A stretch of DNA of 64,000 bases. It comes from Ascarosepion bandense (taxonomy: Eukaryota > Mollusca > Cephalopoda > Sepiida > Sepiidae). The stretch covers positions 2,601,501 through 2,665,500 of the forward strand of contig JBBBDQ010001454.1 of the NCBI GenBank assembly GCA_037127315.1, given 5' to 3'. The position numbers and the translations under genes are program-made. Each line of letters starts with the position of its first letter. Positions within the stretch are counted from its first letter, which is position 1. This document shows, one piece after another, positions 22,200 through 34,153 of the stretch. The notes under the pieces were generated by a model. That model saw only the letters and a list, made by a program, of their open reading frames with translations. It did no database searches and had not been told where the DNA came from.

Positions 22200-23990
22200 A
22201 CCTAGTCATTGTAGTGGTAAATAACGAAGTAAAAAACATTATTATAGATATTACATGTCTCGTAAACAATAGAGTATTCAACAAATATGAAATACAGGAA
22301 AACTATGATAGTTTAAAATAGGAAATGTACAAATTGTGGTCAATGAAGAGAATGGAAGTCGTTCCGATTGTTGTTGGTGCTGAAATCCATTGTCTAAAGA
22401 AGATTGGAGTCATTAGCAAAATTGGAAACTTACAGAAGTATGTACTCTTTCGGATAGCTGATATACACCGAAGAGTTCTTTAATCATCATATAAATATAG
22501 CACTTAAGTCCACTTCTAGAGAACTATTATTATTTTGGTTCCATAAACAGTATGAATTTCTTTGTTTGTAGATCAAACAACAAATACTACAACAACAATG
22601 ATAAAAAATATAACCTGTTTGCCACTTGTTTCGAAACTTACCAAAACACCTTAGCAAAAATAACCAGAAGAACTGAAAATCAGAGGTAAAAGTAGAAACC
22701 TTCCAGAACTACAGAAAACAAAAAAAGCTGTAAGGAGAATACTGAAGTATTGAGAAAATGTGTTGGCACTTCAATCCTTTCTAATACTATATCCCTTAAG
22801 GACGTAGGCGATCATGTTGCTACCCATTCGTTATTAACTGCCATACATTCTTGGGAAATATATTTGGTTTTCCGTTGCCTTCTCTGCGGTTTTTATATCA
22901 GAGAATTTTTCTTCACATGTAAAAAACGCCTACTATTTTATGTGCCGCCTGACTGTGAAGAGAAAACGACTCACCCGAAGTCATTTATGCAAAGAGAACG
23001 TAACAGATTCGCTGGGAATTCGAACTTGACTCGACAATTTAATTTTCTGTGTTGATAATTGCACCTATACTAATAATTACTAGTTTCAAAACGTATTGAA
23101 TACAACTACTGATAAGAATAGCAAGTCGAATACAATCTTGATCGCTACTAAAATTAATACAATCTTTGTTTCTTCCTTGAATTTAATGATAACTGTACTT
23201 GGTGTGATATCTAACGTTTTAATCAGTTCACTGAAATCTAAAATAACAAATAAATCTATTAACAAAAGCAAACACCAAAATATTCATAAAGATAATAATT
23301 ACGCTAAAAATATGAAGATAAATGTATTTTATTCTGCTTATTCAACAAAGCATTTTGATGAATAGCCTTGTTGAATTCATTTCTGCATCAAACCATATTC
23401 ACTGTCATTTTCGAAGCCGGGATCACTAACATCTCTTTTGACTCATTATGTGTTTCAGGCTAAAGTTTCCAGTTTGTTTCACAGGCAAATTCTTTCCGCC
23501 ATCGTTGACTTCAATTATTTCGTATAAATTAATTTTCATTTTATGCTTTTATCGTTTTTGATCAATGAAATATATTTTTACGTCTTCTCTGTCATCTGTT
23601 TCTTCTTTTGGATAATATTTTCTCGTTACTCCTTTTTCTAAAACTGTTCGTTTTCCCTCTTCTTTCGGTTTGGATATTCATTCAAAATATAAAAGGATTA
23701 CAAAGCCACTGGAAGCAGGGTTCTAATTTGTCGTTAAAATTTTTTTAAAAGACTTAACATTGCGTTTGACACCTTGTTATGGAACTTTATGTAGCAAGTT
23801 AATCTTGTAGAATATTCCTATTGTAACGATTTCGGTTCTTACTGGAAACATCTCATTCAGAACTTCGAACATTAGTAAGCATAACTAAACATTAATAACA
23901 GCATTGTTTTCCAAAAGGTGCTTGAAAATGTATTTATTATACAAACATTATTTAAAGATATATACTCATATATGTTATATGTTATATATA
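22200..23990. other. Unassigned sequence
   Basis: Short frames exist (for example 22750-23055 and 23096-23365), but they have no recognisable domain, and I see no transposon ends or RNA features. Confidence 0.4.
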
Positions 23991-24294
23991 TAACATGCGG
24001 TGGGTAAATTATCACCATTGTATATTTTAAATTTTGCGCATGCGCGTGGTTTCTTTTTTCGTTTAGTATACTAGGATAGGTTGAGTATCGTCCGTGAAAA
24101 AAAGATCATCATGACGCAATTGAATTTACTAGAAATTTGGAGACGGCGTGCTGTACTGCTTGGCATTTGCACCGGAATTTCCAATAGAAATGTTGCAGAG
24201 TGTTTGGGTGTAGTTCAAAGTAGAGTGCCGAGGATTTGAAAAGAGTTAGATGATATATCCGGTCATTATCATGGTGTTTGGGGCGATCACTAGT

Positions 24295-24644
24295 GAGAGA
24301 GAGAGAGAGAGACTAAGAGAGAAAAGAGAAACAAAGAGAGAAACAAAGAGCAAGATGGAGAGAGAGAGAGAAATGTATACGCTGTGGTTTATTTAAAGGA
24401 ACTCTCTTCAAACACCGAAGTAAATTATATAACAAACGGAAGGGATTTTATTAACGAAACCAGACACAAAGTAAGTTTTGGTGAATTTAGTTGTTATAAA
24501 TACAGAAAAAAACGACTTGCCAAAAGGCAAGTTATGCAGTCTTGGTAAAACGAAAAATAGCAAAATTATTAGATAAAACATATAGTAGGATCTGTCAGAA
24601 GAAATGGAAAAAATCTATGAAACATCAATGTTAGGTCGATTACC
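24295..24644. repeat. Unclassified repeat R1, copy 2, inside mariner
   Basis: It is homologous to 21404-21777. It splits mariner copy b between its conserved VWGDH-like codons and the catalytic part. Flanking strings cgatcactagtga and cgattacctaatga look like a degraded target duplication. Confidence 0.75.
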
Positions 24645-24907
24645 TAATGATGGCAAAGATATGCATTACTCATTTTTTCACAGGGTCCCAGACTCAACAC
24701 TCTGGTCTATATGAAGAAGGTATCACTGCCCTGTATGAAGTGTGGCTGGTAGAAGACCCTCTGTCTTGCAACAAAACTCTGCACCATGGCACACAAGCGA
24801 GTCATGGCTGTCATACAATGTCTGTGAGTGCAAAACCCCTTACAATTGGTCACCTAACTCCTCAAACTGCAACTCCTTGATGACTATAAGCAGGGCGCCG
24901 TCTAAAT

Positions 24908-24950
24908 TGTTTAAATTGGTGAATTATAGTATAATTCACCAATTTAAACA
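24908..24950. repeat. Perfect 21-bp palindrome with 1-nt spacer
   Basis: tgtttaaattggtgaattat plus one base, a single G at 24929, then the exact reverse complement. It lies inside the 3' part of mariner copy b. Confidence 0.9.
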
Positions 24951-25220
24951 AGATTACCGTTCAGAAGAGTTGCAGAGGATCCCGTAGTCGTCTGGAGGCT
25001 GTAGTTGAAGACAATGCCGACTTTCCTCAATCAATTTACTCTTTAGTATTGCAAGATATTCTTGTACAGTTTTGGTAAATATAACCGTTAAAATGAGAAG
25101 TAAGTGATTTTCGTATAATTTGGACAACAATTCATCCGTCACACGCTGTATATATGAGGAAATATAATTTTAAGGTATGTTATATTTATGGGTCAAAGTG
25201 CTGAATATCAGAAATAAAGC

Positions 25221-25221
<1 letters not shown>

Positions 25222-25286
<65 letters not shown>
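25222..25286. repeat. (AT)n(GT)n microsatellite
   Basis: A short TA run passes into about 28 GT units. Confidence 0.95.
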
Positions 25287-25288
<2 letters not shown>

Positions 25289-25869
25289 AAAGATTGATAA
25301 GAAAAAGGTCATATACATAAATGTATAGAGATTATGTTTATTAAAAAAATGCATTTTTAATGATTCCTCGAACTTAAATAAATACAGAAAAAAGCTAATT
25401 TATACTTATCACCTTTACTTCAGTAATTTTCGGAGAAAATTCTTGATGAAAATTTCGAATTCACCACTTACCTGAAAGGAGAAAAATCAATAATTGAATT
25501 GTAAGTTTGATAAATATTTATGATTGTTCATTAAAAATACATAGAATCTCTGAATAGTACATATACAGATTAAGAACTGTCTAAAGATTTTGTACTTCCA
25601 ATCACTTTCGGCTACATTTTGGCTATTATCAGATAACATTTGTAAAGATCATGTTTATAGTGTTTTGTGTATGTTAAGTTCCAAACACGGTAAGCACATT
25701 ATTACCGTGTTTATAATTGATGTTATTAAGTTTCTCTACACTAAAAAACCCCAAGTATAAAATACACTATACACTGAAAAAAATCATAAGAACACATGAA
25801 AAAGTATATTAAAAATTTATGATTATATCTTGTCTGTCATTTTTAATAAAACTTGCATATATATATATA

Positions 25870-26840
25870 TTAAACGTTTCCTTATAAGGAAATGTTTTAA
25901 AATTCCTCGATGAGCAGCCAAAACTTATTGTTGGCCGATCTATTTCTAATGTTCAGTAACTGTTATCGCTCTTTCCATTCGGCATTCATTGATCTTGAAG
26001 TCAGTTTTACTCTAGGTTGAAATTTATAAAATCTTTCTCTTAAAATAATTTTTCCGGGAAGTTAGTTTATGTCCAGTAGCTGTTTGTTATCGCTCTTTTC
26101 ATTCGATATTCATTAAACGTGCAGTCAGTAGATACAATCAATTGAAATATATAAAATCTTTCTTTTAAAACAATTTTTTCAAGAGGCCAGGTTTCTCAGA
26201 ATTCACTAATTGTTATTGCTTTTTACAGTTGGCATTCATTGGCCACAGAATCCTGGCTTTTTTCAGGTGAAATTTATAAAATCTTTCTCTTGTAACAAAT
26301 TTTTAGGAAAATAGGTTTCTTATATCCTGTAGCTGTTATCGCTTTTTCTATTACTGATGAGGGTTTTATTCCTAAAGAAAGTACTTTATTTGACGTAATG
26401 TGGAATTTCAACATCTATATTAAGTAAATTATATGTTAAATATATTTTAGTTGTTGTTGCTGCAGAACGTTCTCAAGTGAGTCGTTTGTATTATCTGGTT
26501 GTTTGTGATTGTGCATCACAAGTCCTCAAAATTTGAAGAAGGATGATCTTTATCAAGATTGACAGGATTCACTCACTCAATGTCATATTTAATTTTCTTT
26601 TTGAAAGCTGTTGCATGCAACTGACAGTTTAGATATTTTAACCGGATTTGATGCCATGCATGGCATTTATATGAACGTCTCAATACGACAAACCTTTTTT
26701 CAATTTTTAGATTAATGTTTATGTTTGTCGCAATTTGTGGTGTTGAGCAGTACTACGTAAACTATTTCCATCATTTTATTGTTATAATAAAGTTTCGGTC
26801 GTTGTGCTATCTGCCCTTCAGGTATAAGTCTTTATCGGTA
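25870..26840. repeat. Unclassified repeat family R2, long copy
   Basis: It starts at the palindrome tttccttataaggaaa. It shares tcctcgatgagcagcc, ttataaaatctttctctt, and a later block (tgtcatatttaattttcttt, agtttagatattttaacc, atgcatggcatttatatg) with 53598-54110. It ends near a gtttcggtcgttgtgctat string that resembles PLE-type end motifs. There is no coding capacity. An internal tandem array (25960-26350) is present only in this copy. Confidence 0.6.
25960..26350. repeat. About 122-bp tandem array, 3.2 units
   Basis: Units start at about 25960, 26081, 26208 and 26331, each with ctgttatcgctctttcc then ggcattcattg then aatttataaaatctttctct. They are diverged from one another, so the expansion is not recent. 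The related copy at 53.6 kb has one unit. Confidence 0.7.
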
Positions 26841-26849
26841 ACCTACAGA

Positions 26850-28500
26850 TTTAAGCCTTGACGATTTAATGTATAGAATGTAATAGAGCTTATATTAACA
26901 TCTAAGATAAAAAAATATAACAAAGTGTTAAAACGTGATGAAGCCGTAAATGAAAAAATAATTTTTAGTGATGTATGTGAGTTATAGTGGAGAAACTGGA
27001 TGGCTAATGTTGGATTCTTCGTGGAAATAGTCAACCAATACAGCTTAAAAGAAAACAGGTCTCTTCCAAATTGATGCTGGTAATATCATATTTGATGAAA
27101 GTTATTGCAATTGCTTAAACAAGATGTTTCTAATATTACAGATAATAACCAATAATCTTTAAATTAAAGAATATATTTACGCAAGACAATACACTACATA
27201 TACTGCTATGCTGACTAGTGTCTTAATTAACGAAAGAATTTCCAGCCTTATTAGATATTAATAAAATAGAAAACAGGTAGTCCAACATTAATTATGAGAT
27301 TAGAAAATATCTCAAAAGTAATAATTTAAAAAAAATGATAGAAGTAATATTAAATTAAAAAATACAAAAAGTAAAATTAAATTTGAAAAAAGTTAACAAA
27401 ATTAATGTCTGAAAAAACAGATAAACATTGCAGAATGTTAACGAACCCACACTGACATTTAAAATAGAAAAATAATAATTTATTGGCGTATATGGGAAGT
27501 GTTAATCAAATATATATTTCCGTTGTCAATAAGTTTGGATTCATTTATAAATCAAATTTTATGTTTTATTTAGTTTGCATTATAAAACTGGACATCCTAT
27601 CCCGATTCAGAAAGGATATAATTTTTTTTTTAATAAGGATGGATGGTATACGCTGAAAATCACATGATCTAAAAATCAGCCAAGTAAATGGATTTTTATC
27701 TTGCAAATTATTCCAAGATTAGTTAGTTAACGCCAGAATATTTGTGAAAATGTTTACTCAATTAATATAAACTAAAAACTGTATAATAAAAACGACAAAG
27801 GCTTTTTAACTTAACGGGTCTTAGCAGATTCTATGTCAGATTCATATGCAAAAATATCTCGTGTGAACAGATACTAGGAATAAAATATAGATTAAACATT
27901 GCTAAATGCAGATCTATACTAAAATTGTAAGTTAAACATGAATTTAGGTCCATGGTCAGTAGATAAAAAAGAACATAACTTAATCTTGAGTGAGTGTTGA
28001 TTTAGGTGTGCGAAATTGAACGTTATTCCAAGATTATGAATGTCAGAAAATCGATACAAATGATGTCCACTTAAGCAATGAATGAGATTACTTACGCATT
28101 GTCTTAAGCCATTTTGAAATTAGAATGATGAATATTAAAGATCATAAGGGAATCAATGCAAATAATATCTTATTGATAACCTGAAGTTATTATATACACA
28201 AACACACACATATATATATACACATCTATATATAAAACGCACAACGCATATATATATATTAATGGCATATAGAGTTGAAATCCAGTCAGGTTTGTTACAA
28301 TAATTTACGCTAAAAGTATCAATCCACCTCCACCCATATAATAAACATGTAAATAACAGAACAGATCGGTTGGCAACCTATTTAGGACAACTCTGAATTA
28401 AAAGTCTACCACTACCAACCAGGAATTGCCCAAACCTGGTGTATGGCTAAACCCCTGAAAACAGTTAATCAGAAGAGTTTCATCAGCAGAAGCAGAACCC
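26850..28500. other. Unassigned AT-rich sequence
   Basis: I see no gene, RNA or transposon end. Short CA/TA runs occur near 28200-28260. Confidence 0.4.
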
Positions 28501-28505
28501 TTGGA

Positions 28506-28509
<4 letters not shown>

Positions 28510-28580
<71 letters not shown>
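28510..28580. repeat. (CT)n(AT)n microsatellite
   Basis: About 12 CT units followed by about 20 TA units. Confidence 0.95.
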
Positions 28581-28583
<3 letters not shown>

Positions 28584-28649
28584 CCATGCTTAAAATATCC
28601 ATGCTTGCACGCAAACATATATATACACACTGTTTGAATTAAATTGAAA

Positions 28650-28800
28650 CGAGCATCTGTTTTGAGATTGCTGTGGACCAAAAATGTGAGCAACGACGTG
28701 GTTTTGGAGAGATTGCAAACAAAAAAGAAACTTACATTTAACATAAGGAAAAGACAGTTGAAAATCCCGGGACACGTAATGTTGCGGAAGTGGAAACCGC
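28650..28800 (+). mobile_element. RTE-like LINE C-terminal fragment
   Basis: An open stretch reads WTKNVSNDVVLERLQTKKKL then TFNIRKRQLKIPGHVMLRKW. It is the C-terminal signature of a common invertebrate endonuclease-reverse transcriptase LINE (WTEHVSN.EVL..., IRKRQLKFLGHIMRK). The same family appears at 32560-33040 and on the minus strand at 54170-54600. Clade naming (RTE/CR1-like) is by recall of the motif only. The fragment has no catalytic domain. Confidence 0.7.
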
Positions 28801-28944
28801 GATATAAAGCTTTTGAACAAACTCAAGCATCCACTTCAAGTGAACAAGTCTTGGTTTTTCTCATACGAGAAAGATTTATGCCAGGATAACATTTTGAACA
28901 CATATAACAACTGCTGGCATGCGGTGTACCAAAAGATGTACCAA

Positions 28945-29310
28945 ATATGATAAAAACCAAATATCCAGTCAACATCATAGTATTTATTTTGATCACTCGT
29001 AATGATGATGTTATGATTCGATTCATACTGCTACAGACTCAACGGATTCCTTTAAGGAGGTAGTGCATCCTTGGGTCAAGAAGCTAGAGATTGCATGACC
29101 TTATGTCTGGCAACAGGGATCTGTACTATGACACACAAGCAGGAGAATCCAGTTATAGTTGTCAGACAATTTCTGCGACATCACCCCTTAAATCTGGCCC
29201 GCTAACTTCCCATTTACTCTTTAGTAATTCAAGATATTTTTGTGTAATTTTGGTGAAAATATCTGTTAAAAGGAGATGTCAGTGTTAGACAAGTTGTCGA
29301 TCGCAACCTG
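28945..29310 (+). mobile_element. mariner relic (copy c), internally deleted
   Basis: Codons at about 28955-29010 read KYPVNIIVFILITRNDDVMI (mariner KYP.SIMVFGV.TS.GDVMP). LRR..CILG and YVWQQGSVL.HTSRRIQ follow at 29060-29160, then the sequence jumps to the shared 3' end (ctctttagtaattcaagata, then gatgtcagtgttagac). The PNSPD to YYVW block is deleted relative to copy a. Stops are frequent. Confidence 0.7.
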
Positions 29311-29495
29311 TATGTTTGTTTTTGTATGTGTGTGTTTGTGTGTGTGTATGTGTGTGTGTATGATTTTCCGATCATTGATCATGCATTATTAGAAAATACT
29401 TACAGGGTTATTAATTTGTAGGTATGGTTTTACTTGAAACCATGCAAAAATATGTCGCTATGATTCGTACACTATAAAATCATCCATGTTTCTAC

Positions 29496-29499
<4 letters not shown>

Positions 29500-29548
<49 letters not shown>

Positions 29549-29550
29549 TT
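29500..29550. repeat. (GATA)n microsatellite
   Basis: About 12 pure GATA units. Confidence 0.95.
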
Positions 29551-29839
29551 TTCCTACTTTAATTATTATTATCAGAGAGTTTATTATTTAAGTTGATTCT
29601 GTGTAAAAAGAAATCAGCCTGCTTTGGAATTATCGCTTATATGTGAACACATAAAGCCTGTGGGCGGTGCAGGGAGGTTCTTTGTCATTTTAATCCCGAT
29701 GAAGTTGCAGATATGTATTCATGTATCACGTTTTCGTTAATATGCTAGTGTCCCAATGGCTGGATATTCTGTGTTCGATCATTACGCATGCTGTTATCGA
29801 ACGAGGTTGTTTAAATGAATCGAATACTTTGAAGGATAT

Positions 29840-30103
29840 TTGTAAAGCTTTAGGTCACCTTTGTTGGCCTAACAAAGGCATTCGATACTGTAAGCAGATT
29901 AAGTCTTTGGGAAATCTTCGACAAGCTTGGTTATTCATTAAACTTACTCAATGAGAAACAGCTTAGCTACATGGGTAGAGTATAGACTGTTTGAATCATT
30001 TCCAATCGCAATCATTATCTACTAAGCTAAAGTTCAGGCACTCAAGCTATTTTTAATGTTTCCTATGATGTTGAAATCGGCAGCAAGAGGAGAAGGATAA
30101 CGA

Positions 30104-30156
<53 letters not shown>

Positions 30157-30700
30157 ACACACATACCGCCTGTTAAATCGGAAGCAAATTTAAGCCCACA
30201 CTAATAATACAATCCAACTTGTCAGAGAACTTATGTTCGTAGATGATTCAGCTCGTGTTGCTCACTTTAGGAAGTAACATCATCCTTTGCAAAGACCACA
30301 AACTAGTCGGATGGAGAGTCTGCCTTAATAAAACGATTATATTACATTAACCTGCACGTTGTAAACAGTATCACCTTCTTTAATCTTCAAAGAACCGTCA
30401 AAACTTTCCCATTCTATGTTATTTAATAACTAACTTCTACACCAAGTTGGATAAAGAGAGAAACAAAAAAGGAAAAGGAGCAGCAAACATATGGAGAGAA
30501 ACCAAAATAAAGGTGCACAAATAAAGGTGTCGACTCGTCTTTAAAAGAAGTGAATCCTGGATAATCTAGCAATATTTACTACAAACCTCCTCCAATGTTT
30601 TAACATCGTTGCATTCTTTATACTGTCTATGCCAACTGGAATGAATACAGGAATCAAACTATGCTACAAAATGCTAATCGACACTAGACAAGCAGGTAGT
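29840..30700 (+). pseudogene. Second LINE family reverse transcriptase relic
   Basis: At 29855-29945 the plus strand encodes VTFVGLTKAFDTVSRLSLWE then IFDKLGY, matching the RT block VDLTKAFDTVSR.GLW..L.K.G. After a (GT)n insertion, RELMFVDDSARVAH at 30215-30260 corresponds to the F/Y-ADD catalytic block. A lysine-rich C-terminal part with NWNEYRNQTMLQNA-like codons lies near 30640. This is a different family from the LINE at 40 kb. Frameshifts and stops make it inactive. Confidence 0.65.
30107..30165. repeat. (GT)n microsatellite inside LINE relic
   Basis: About 20 GT units, then a short alternating GC and CA run (gcgcgcgcgcacacacaca), which could adopt left-handed DNA. Confidence 0.9.
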
Positions 30701-31035
30701 AGGCGTGGAAGACTTATTGATTAAAAAACACATTTTCTCAAATATATTTCTGATCGTCGGAGCAAAAGAATGATGCAGAAAGTGTCCTTCATAAGGGCAC
30801 TCATCTCTTGTGAACTTCATTACCACTATTAGACAGCAGAAACTGCTGAACGGAAGACATAATCATACAATTTCTTCCTCAGTTAAGATTCTGAGAAAAA
30901 TGAGTAACACCTTTAAACCGAGTCGTTAATCGTCTCCAAAATTTTCTCCTGCAGTTGTCTGCTTCAGAAAGACGTACCGAGGACCCACAATAGATGTAAA
31001 ATTCCATCTTAAGTCATTGTTCACATAACCATCTT

Positions 31036-31037
<2 letters not shown>

Positions 31038-31090
<53 letters not shown>
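31038..31090. repeat. (AT)n, with (GATA)n(CATA)n at 31190-31250
   Basis: Two microsatellites about 100 bp apart: a pure TA run here, and a GATA-to-CATA transition at 31190-31250. Confidence 0.9.
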
Positions 31091-31299
31091 GAGCGTACTC
31101 CGAGCATAAATATTTTCTTTTGTTGATAAATTATTTATAAAGGTCGGCCGACTGCCTAATCTGAGTAATTACTTAAAACTTATAGCTGACAGATAGATAG
31201 ATAGATAGATAGATACATACATACATACATACATACATACATACATACATGCCATGTAAATATAATGAACTTGCCCATGAGTTTAACAACAATAAATGC

Positions 31300-31925
31300 A
31301 GTACAAAACGCAAATCGCTGGTGTGAAATACACATAAATATTATTAATGATTTTGATAGAAATAGAAATATCTATTTATTTAAGGCCTAAAATTAGATTA
31401 GCGCGCAATATCTTTATTGAACGTTATCAAAAGAAATCGATTATCATAAAAGCTTTCCGCATTTTCTATATATCTTACATTGCTTATAATTGTTTCTATG
31501 TTGGCCCGTGGTCCTTTGAGCAATAATTATCCCTATTATATTGTCTTGCTTGTTCTCCGAAAAGTTTTTATAAAATATTCATCATTGCAGTCAGGTTTTG
31601 GCGTGATATGTTTTTCTGACCATTTATCAACGATAAAATATAAAATATTTATATTTATAGTGTTGTGAGACATTCATTAGGAAATTCATTAAGAATTCAA
31701 ATCAACTGAAGATAAATTTATATTGTATTTAATATTTTCTCGTTAACAAGGGAATAATAGGTAATTAATAATAGGTAATTAATAATAGGTAATTAGTTGA
31801 CTTCAGGTAGCGTCGACAATATAGGTCATTAACTAGCTGTTAAGTAATTATTTTAGAATTGATTAACTTGTCAATGATTTCTAGTAAACATTGAATTTAT
31901 AACATTAGCGAATTAATTTGCAGAG
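31300..31925. other. Unassigned sequence with a small tandem motif
   Basis: The 15-bp string taataggtaattaat is repeated about three times at 31756-31798. Nothing else is recognised. Confidence 0.4.
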
Positions 31926-31929
31926 TAAT

Positions 31930-32290
31930 TTCACAGTCAGGTTAGCCAAATGCAGACGACAATTCTACTCCTTCAGCTTCTTCTCTCGCACTTCCCGCCT
32001 GTGGAACTCGCTCCCGTTTTCTTGCTTTCCTGACGGCCACAACATCCAGAAATTTAAATGCAAAGTCAATACTCATCTACTAACCACTGGACTCTAGCTC
32101 TCTCCCCTCCCCTGTATAACCTTCCCTTTCTCTCCACCTATGTATCTGTCATCGCACCTGCTTTCTATTGTTCCTTTTTAACTAGTTTGTACTCCTCACT
32201 CTTTTCTAATTAATCTTTTTACATTTATGTAACCCCCTGCACATCAGTGGCGTTTCCACCTTGCTCGGGGTGAAATGATTAAAAAAAAAA
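31930..32290 (+). mobile_element. Recent 5'-truncated copy of the 40-kb LINE
   Basis: It aligns with 43166-43545 at roughly 94-95 percent by eye, from tcacagtcaggttagccaaa through the 3' untranslated region to the end ggggtgaaatgattaaaaaa. It covers only the last ~50 codons and the 3' UTR. Compared with the other relics it is young, so the family was active fairly recently. No target-site duplication is evident. Confidence 0.9.
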
Positions 32291-32559
32291 ATTTTGCCAC
32301 CCCTTTGCGGTAGAACTTTCGCCAATTTCAGATATCTTTTCTTAAAAATGAATATTCCACTCTAACATCTGGCTAAATGAATCACTTCACACTGTTTCTA
32401 TTTTAAGGTGAAAAGAGTTTTAATTAATACTCAAGACATATATAAAAAGAGACGTTGAATAGTCACCCTTCGCAATAAAGGATGTGTTTTGGAAAAGTAA
32501 TTATTCAACAATATAGGGAAAAATCTTTAAAGAATTATAATTCCTAGCAGGATTCTTTA

Positions 32560-33040
32560 TTGGTGGCTACAATCTTAACAATATTCGATATGCAGATGAC
32601 ACAGTGTTGATATCAAGCACAGAAAGGGAACTACAAGTGCTCTTACAGAAGGTAGGGAAACAAAGCGGAAAGAAAGGACTAACCAACAATTGCAAGAAGG
32701 GAGAATGTATGGTTTTTCAGCAAAAGAAATATCTCAATATACGAATTACAAATTGGATATACTAAAGTTAAATTAAAGCAAAGTTTTAAATATCTACGAA
32801 GCGTTTTAACAGGGGACAGAAAAGGCAACACCGAAACCTGAAGGCGTATTGGAATCGAGAAAGTTGCTTTCCAAAGTCTAAGAAAAGTATTTTAGGAAGA
32901 GTACTGAACTGTTATGTCATATCGGTACTCCTATATGGCAGTGAAGGCTGAATCATCTCATCACAAATGCAGAAGAGACATGAGGCAACAGCAATATGAT
33001 TCTACAGAAGAATGCTGAGAATATCATGAACTGAACACTT
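32560..33040 (+). pseudogene. RTE-like LINE reverse transcriptase relic
   Basis: The frame at 32563-32745 reads NIRYADDTVLISSTERELQV then LLQKVGKQSGKKG and NCKKGECMVF, containing the YADD catalytic motif and the KK.ECMV block of this family. Later codons give a LNCYVISVLLYGSEG-like stretch (about 32905-32950) and FYRRMLRIS.TEH (about 32995-33035), in family order. The N-terminal endonuclease and the first RT motifs are absent. Stops occur after about 60 codons. Confidence 0.75.
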
Positions 33041-33394
33041 GACTAAATACAAAATGGTAGATAAAAAGGACACATATACGTATCATAAAAAAGAAACAGT
33101 TGAATATTCTATGGTATATAATGTGGAAAGAGAGATTGGAAACATATTAAAGGCAACACGAACAGAGCATAACCTACCTAAAGAGCTTGTGTATAGTGTT
33201 AACAGAACATGGATTGGGGAATATAGTAAAAAATCAAACATTACTAAAGGACTGTCGCAGATTACTGCTCCCACTTGTTATGATTTTTAACAAAACGAGT
33301 GACCTTTGATCTCGCACGCAAAAAACAGCACTCAGATGTTACTGATTACTGAACCCTTATTATCAGTGCCATTTTTGACAAAATGAACCTTCTT

Positions 33395-33957
33395 GTCCCG
33401 TTGTATCTGTTCTTAGATACTCACTTTCTGCTCGCCAGCTGTCTGCAGTACTCGACACTTGATGGCGTGTGTGTAGGTTTCGAAGGCAATGACCAGCTTT
33501 AACAAGCTATAACCAGTTAAGTCAAGCTTAGTACCCAGTTACCTCGTATGCGGGGGCTGGGTAATTTTGACCAGTTACCCGAGTGTTCGCGCCCGGGCCC
33601 ACACGTTAAAAAAGCGACCATGTGTCACATCTCCCCTCAATGGAACAGGAAGGGTAAAGAACGCCTTTCTTGGTCCTGCGGGCAGGATCGAATTGTAGTA
33701 TCTGTTCTCAAATACTCACTCCTGTTTGCCGGCCACGTCCAGCTTGGCGTATGCTTCGATTGCAATCCCAGTACCGCGGCCAGACTTTGATGACGTTCTT
33801 GCCGACCGACCACGAACCAGCCAACCACTGCCGACGTTCCAGCCTTTCTGATTTCTTACTGTTTGCTCGTCAATTTTATCACAATAAAGTTTGACGTTGA
33901 AATTCAACATCTTCACTTCCGTCTCCTGATTGTCTTTGCTGTTTATAATTCATACAA
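33395..33957. repeat. GC-rich repeat, possible solo LTR (uncertain)
   Basis: An island of higher GC in an AT-rich region. A partial internal duplication is visible: tatctgttcttagatactca (33405) and tatctgttctcaaatactca (33697) with similar downstream text. An AATAAAG signal lies at 33883, and the segment could run from TGTGTCACATC (33624) to a terminal TACA near 33957, as an LTR would. No second LTR, gag or pol is present. It could also be another kind of repeat. Confidence 0.3.
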
Positions 33958-34153
33958 AAGTTTGCCGGGTCGAGATTTTTAATTTACCTCGGTCACCGCA
34001 ACAGGGCTACAAAAGATAGGAAATTGCGGAGAGCCAAGATTACCCACATTTTGAAGAGATACAACATATTAGAAGAACAATGCATTCTTTCAATCTCTAA
34101 AACCCACACAGACACACTTGTGAACACGCGTATGTACGCGTGCCCACATATTT

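Larger units (their letters stand above)
23997..25150 (+). mobile_element. mariner relic (copy b) with nested insertion
   Basis: It begins at gcggtgggtaaattat. The transposase relic starts at 24111 with MTQLNLLEIWRRRAVLLGI then NRNVAECLGVV, an N-terminal helix-turn-helix. It is interrupted by repeat R1 (24295-24644) and resumes with a block ending GGRRPSVLQQNSAPWHTS-like codons at about 24740-24800, followed by ITGHLTP-like and PNSSNCNSL codons. This corresponds to the DSAPCHTS to PNSPD.NPLDYY part of mariner; the catalytic D is changed to N (QQNSAPW). The 3' end is near 25150 (cacgctgtatat). Confidence 0.75.

Noticed and set aside
22750..23055. 101-codon plus-strand frame as a host gene
   Set aside because: No recognisable domain, no splice context that I can support, and length consistent with chance.
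26340..26380. Hammerhead core CTGATGA at about 26352
   Set aside because: No GAAA at the correct distance after a pairable stem II and no stem I; chance occurrence.
29500..29550. GATA and other simple repeats as a CRISPR-like array
   Set aside because: No spacers between units, and the genome is clearly animal.
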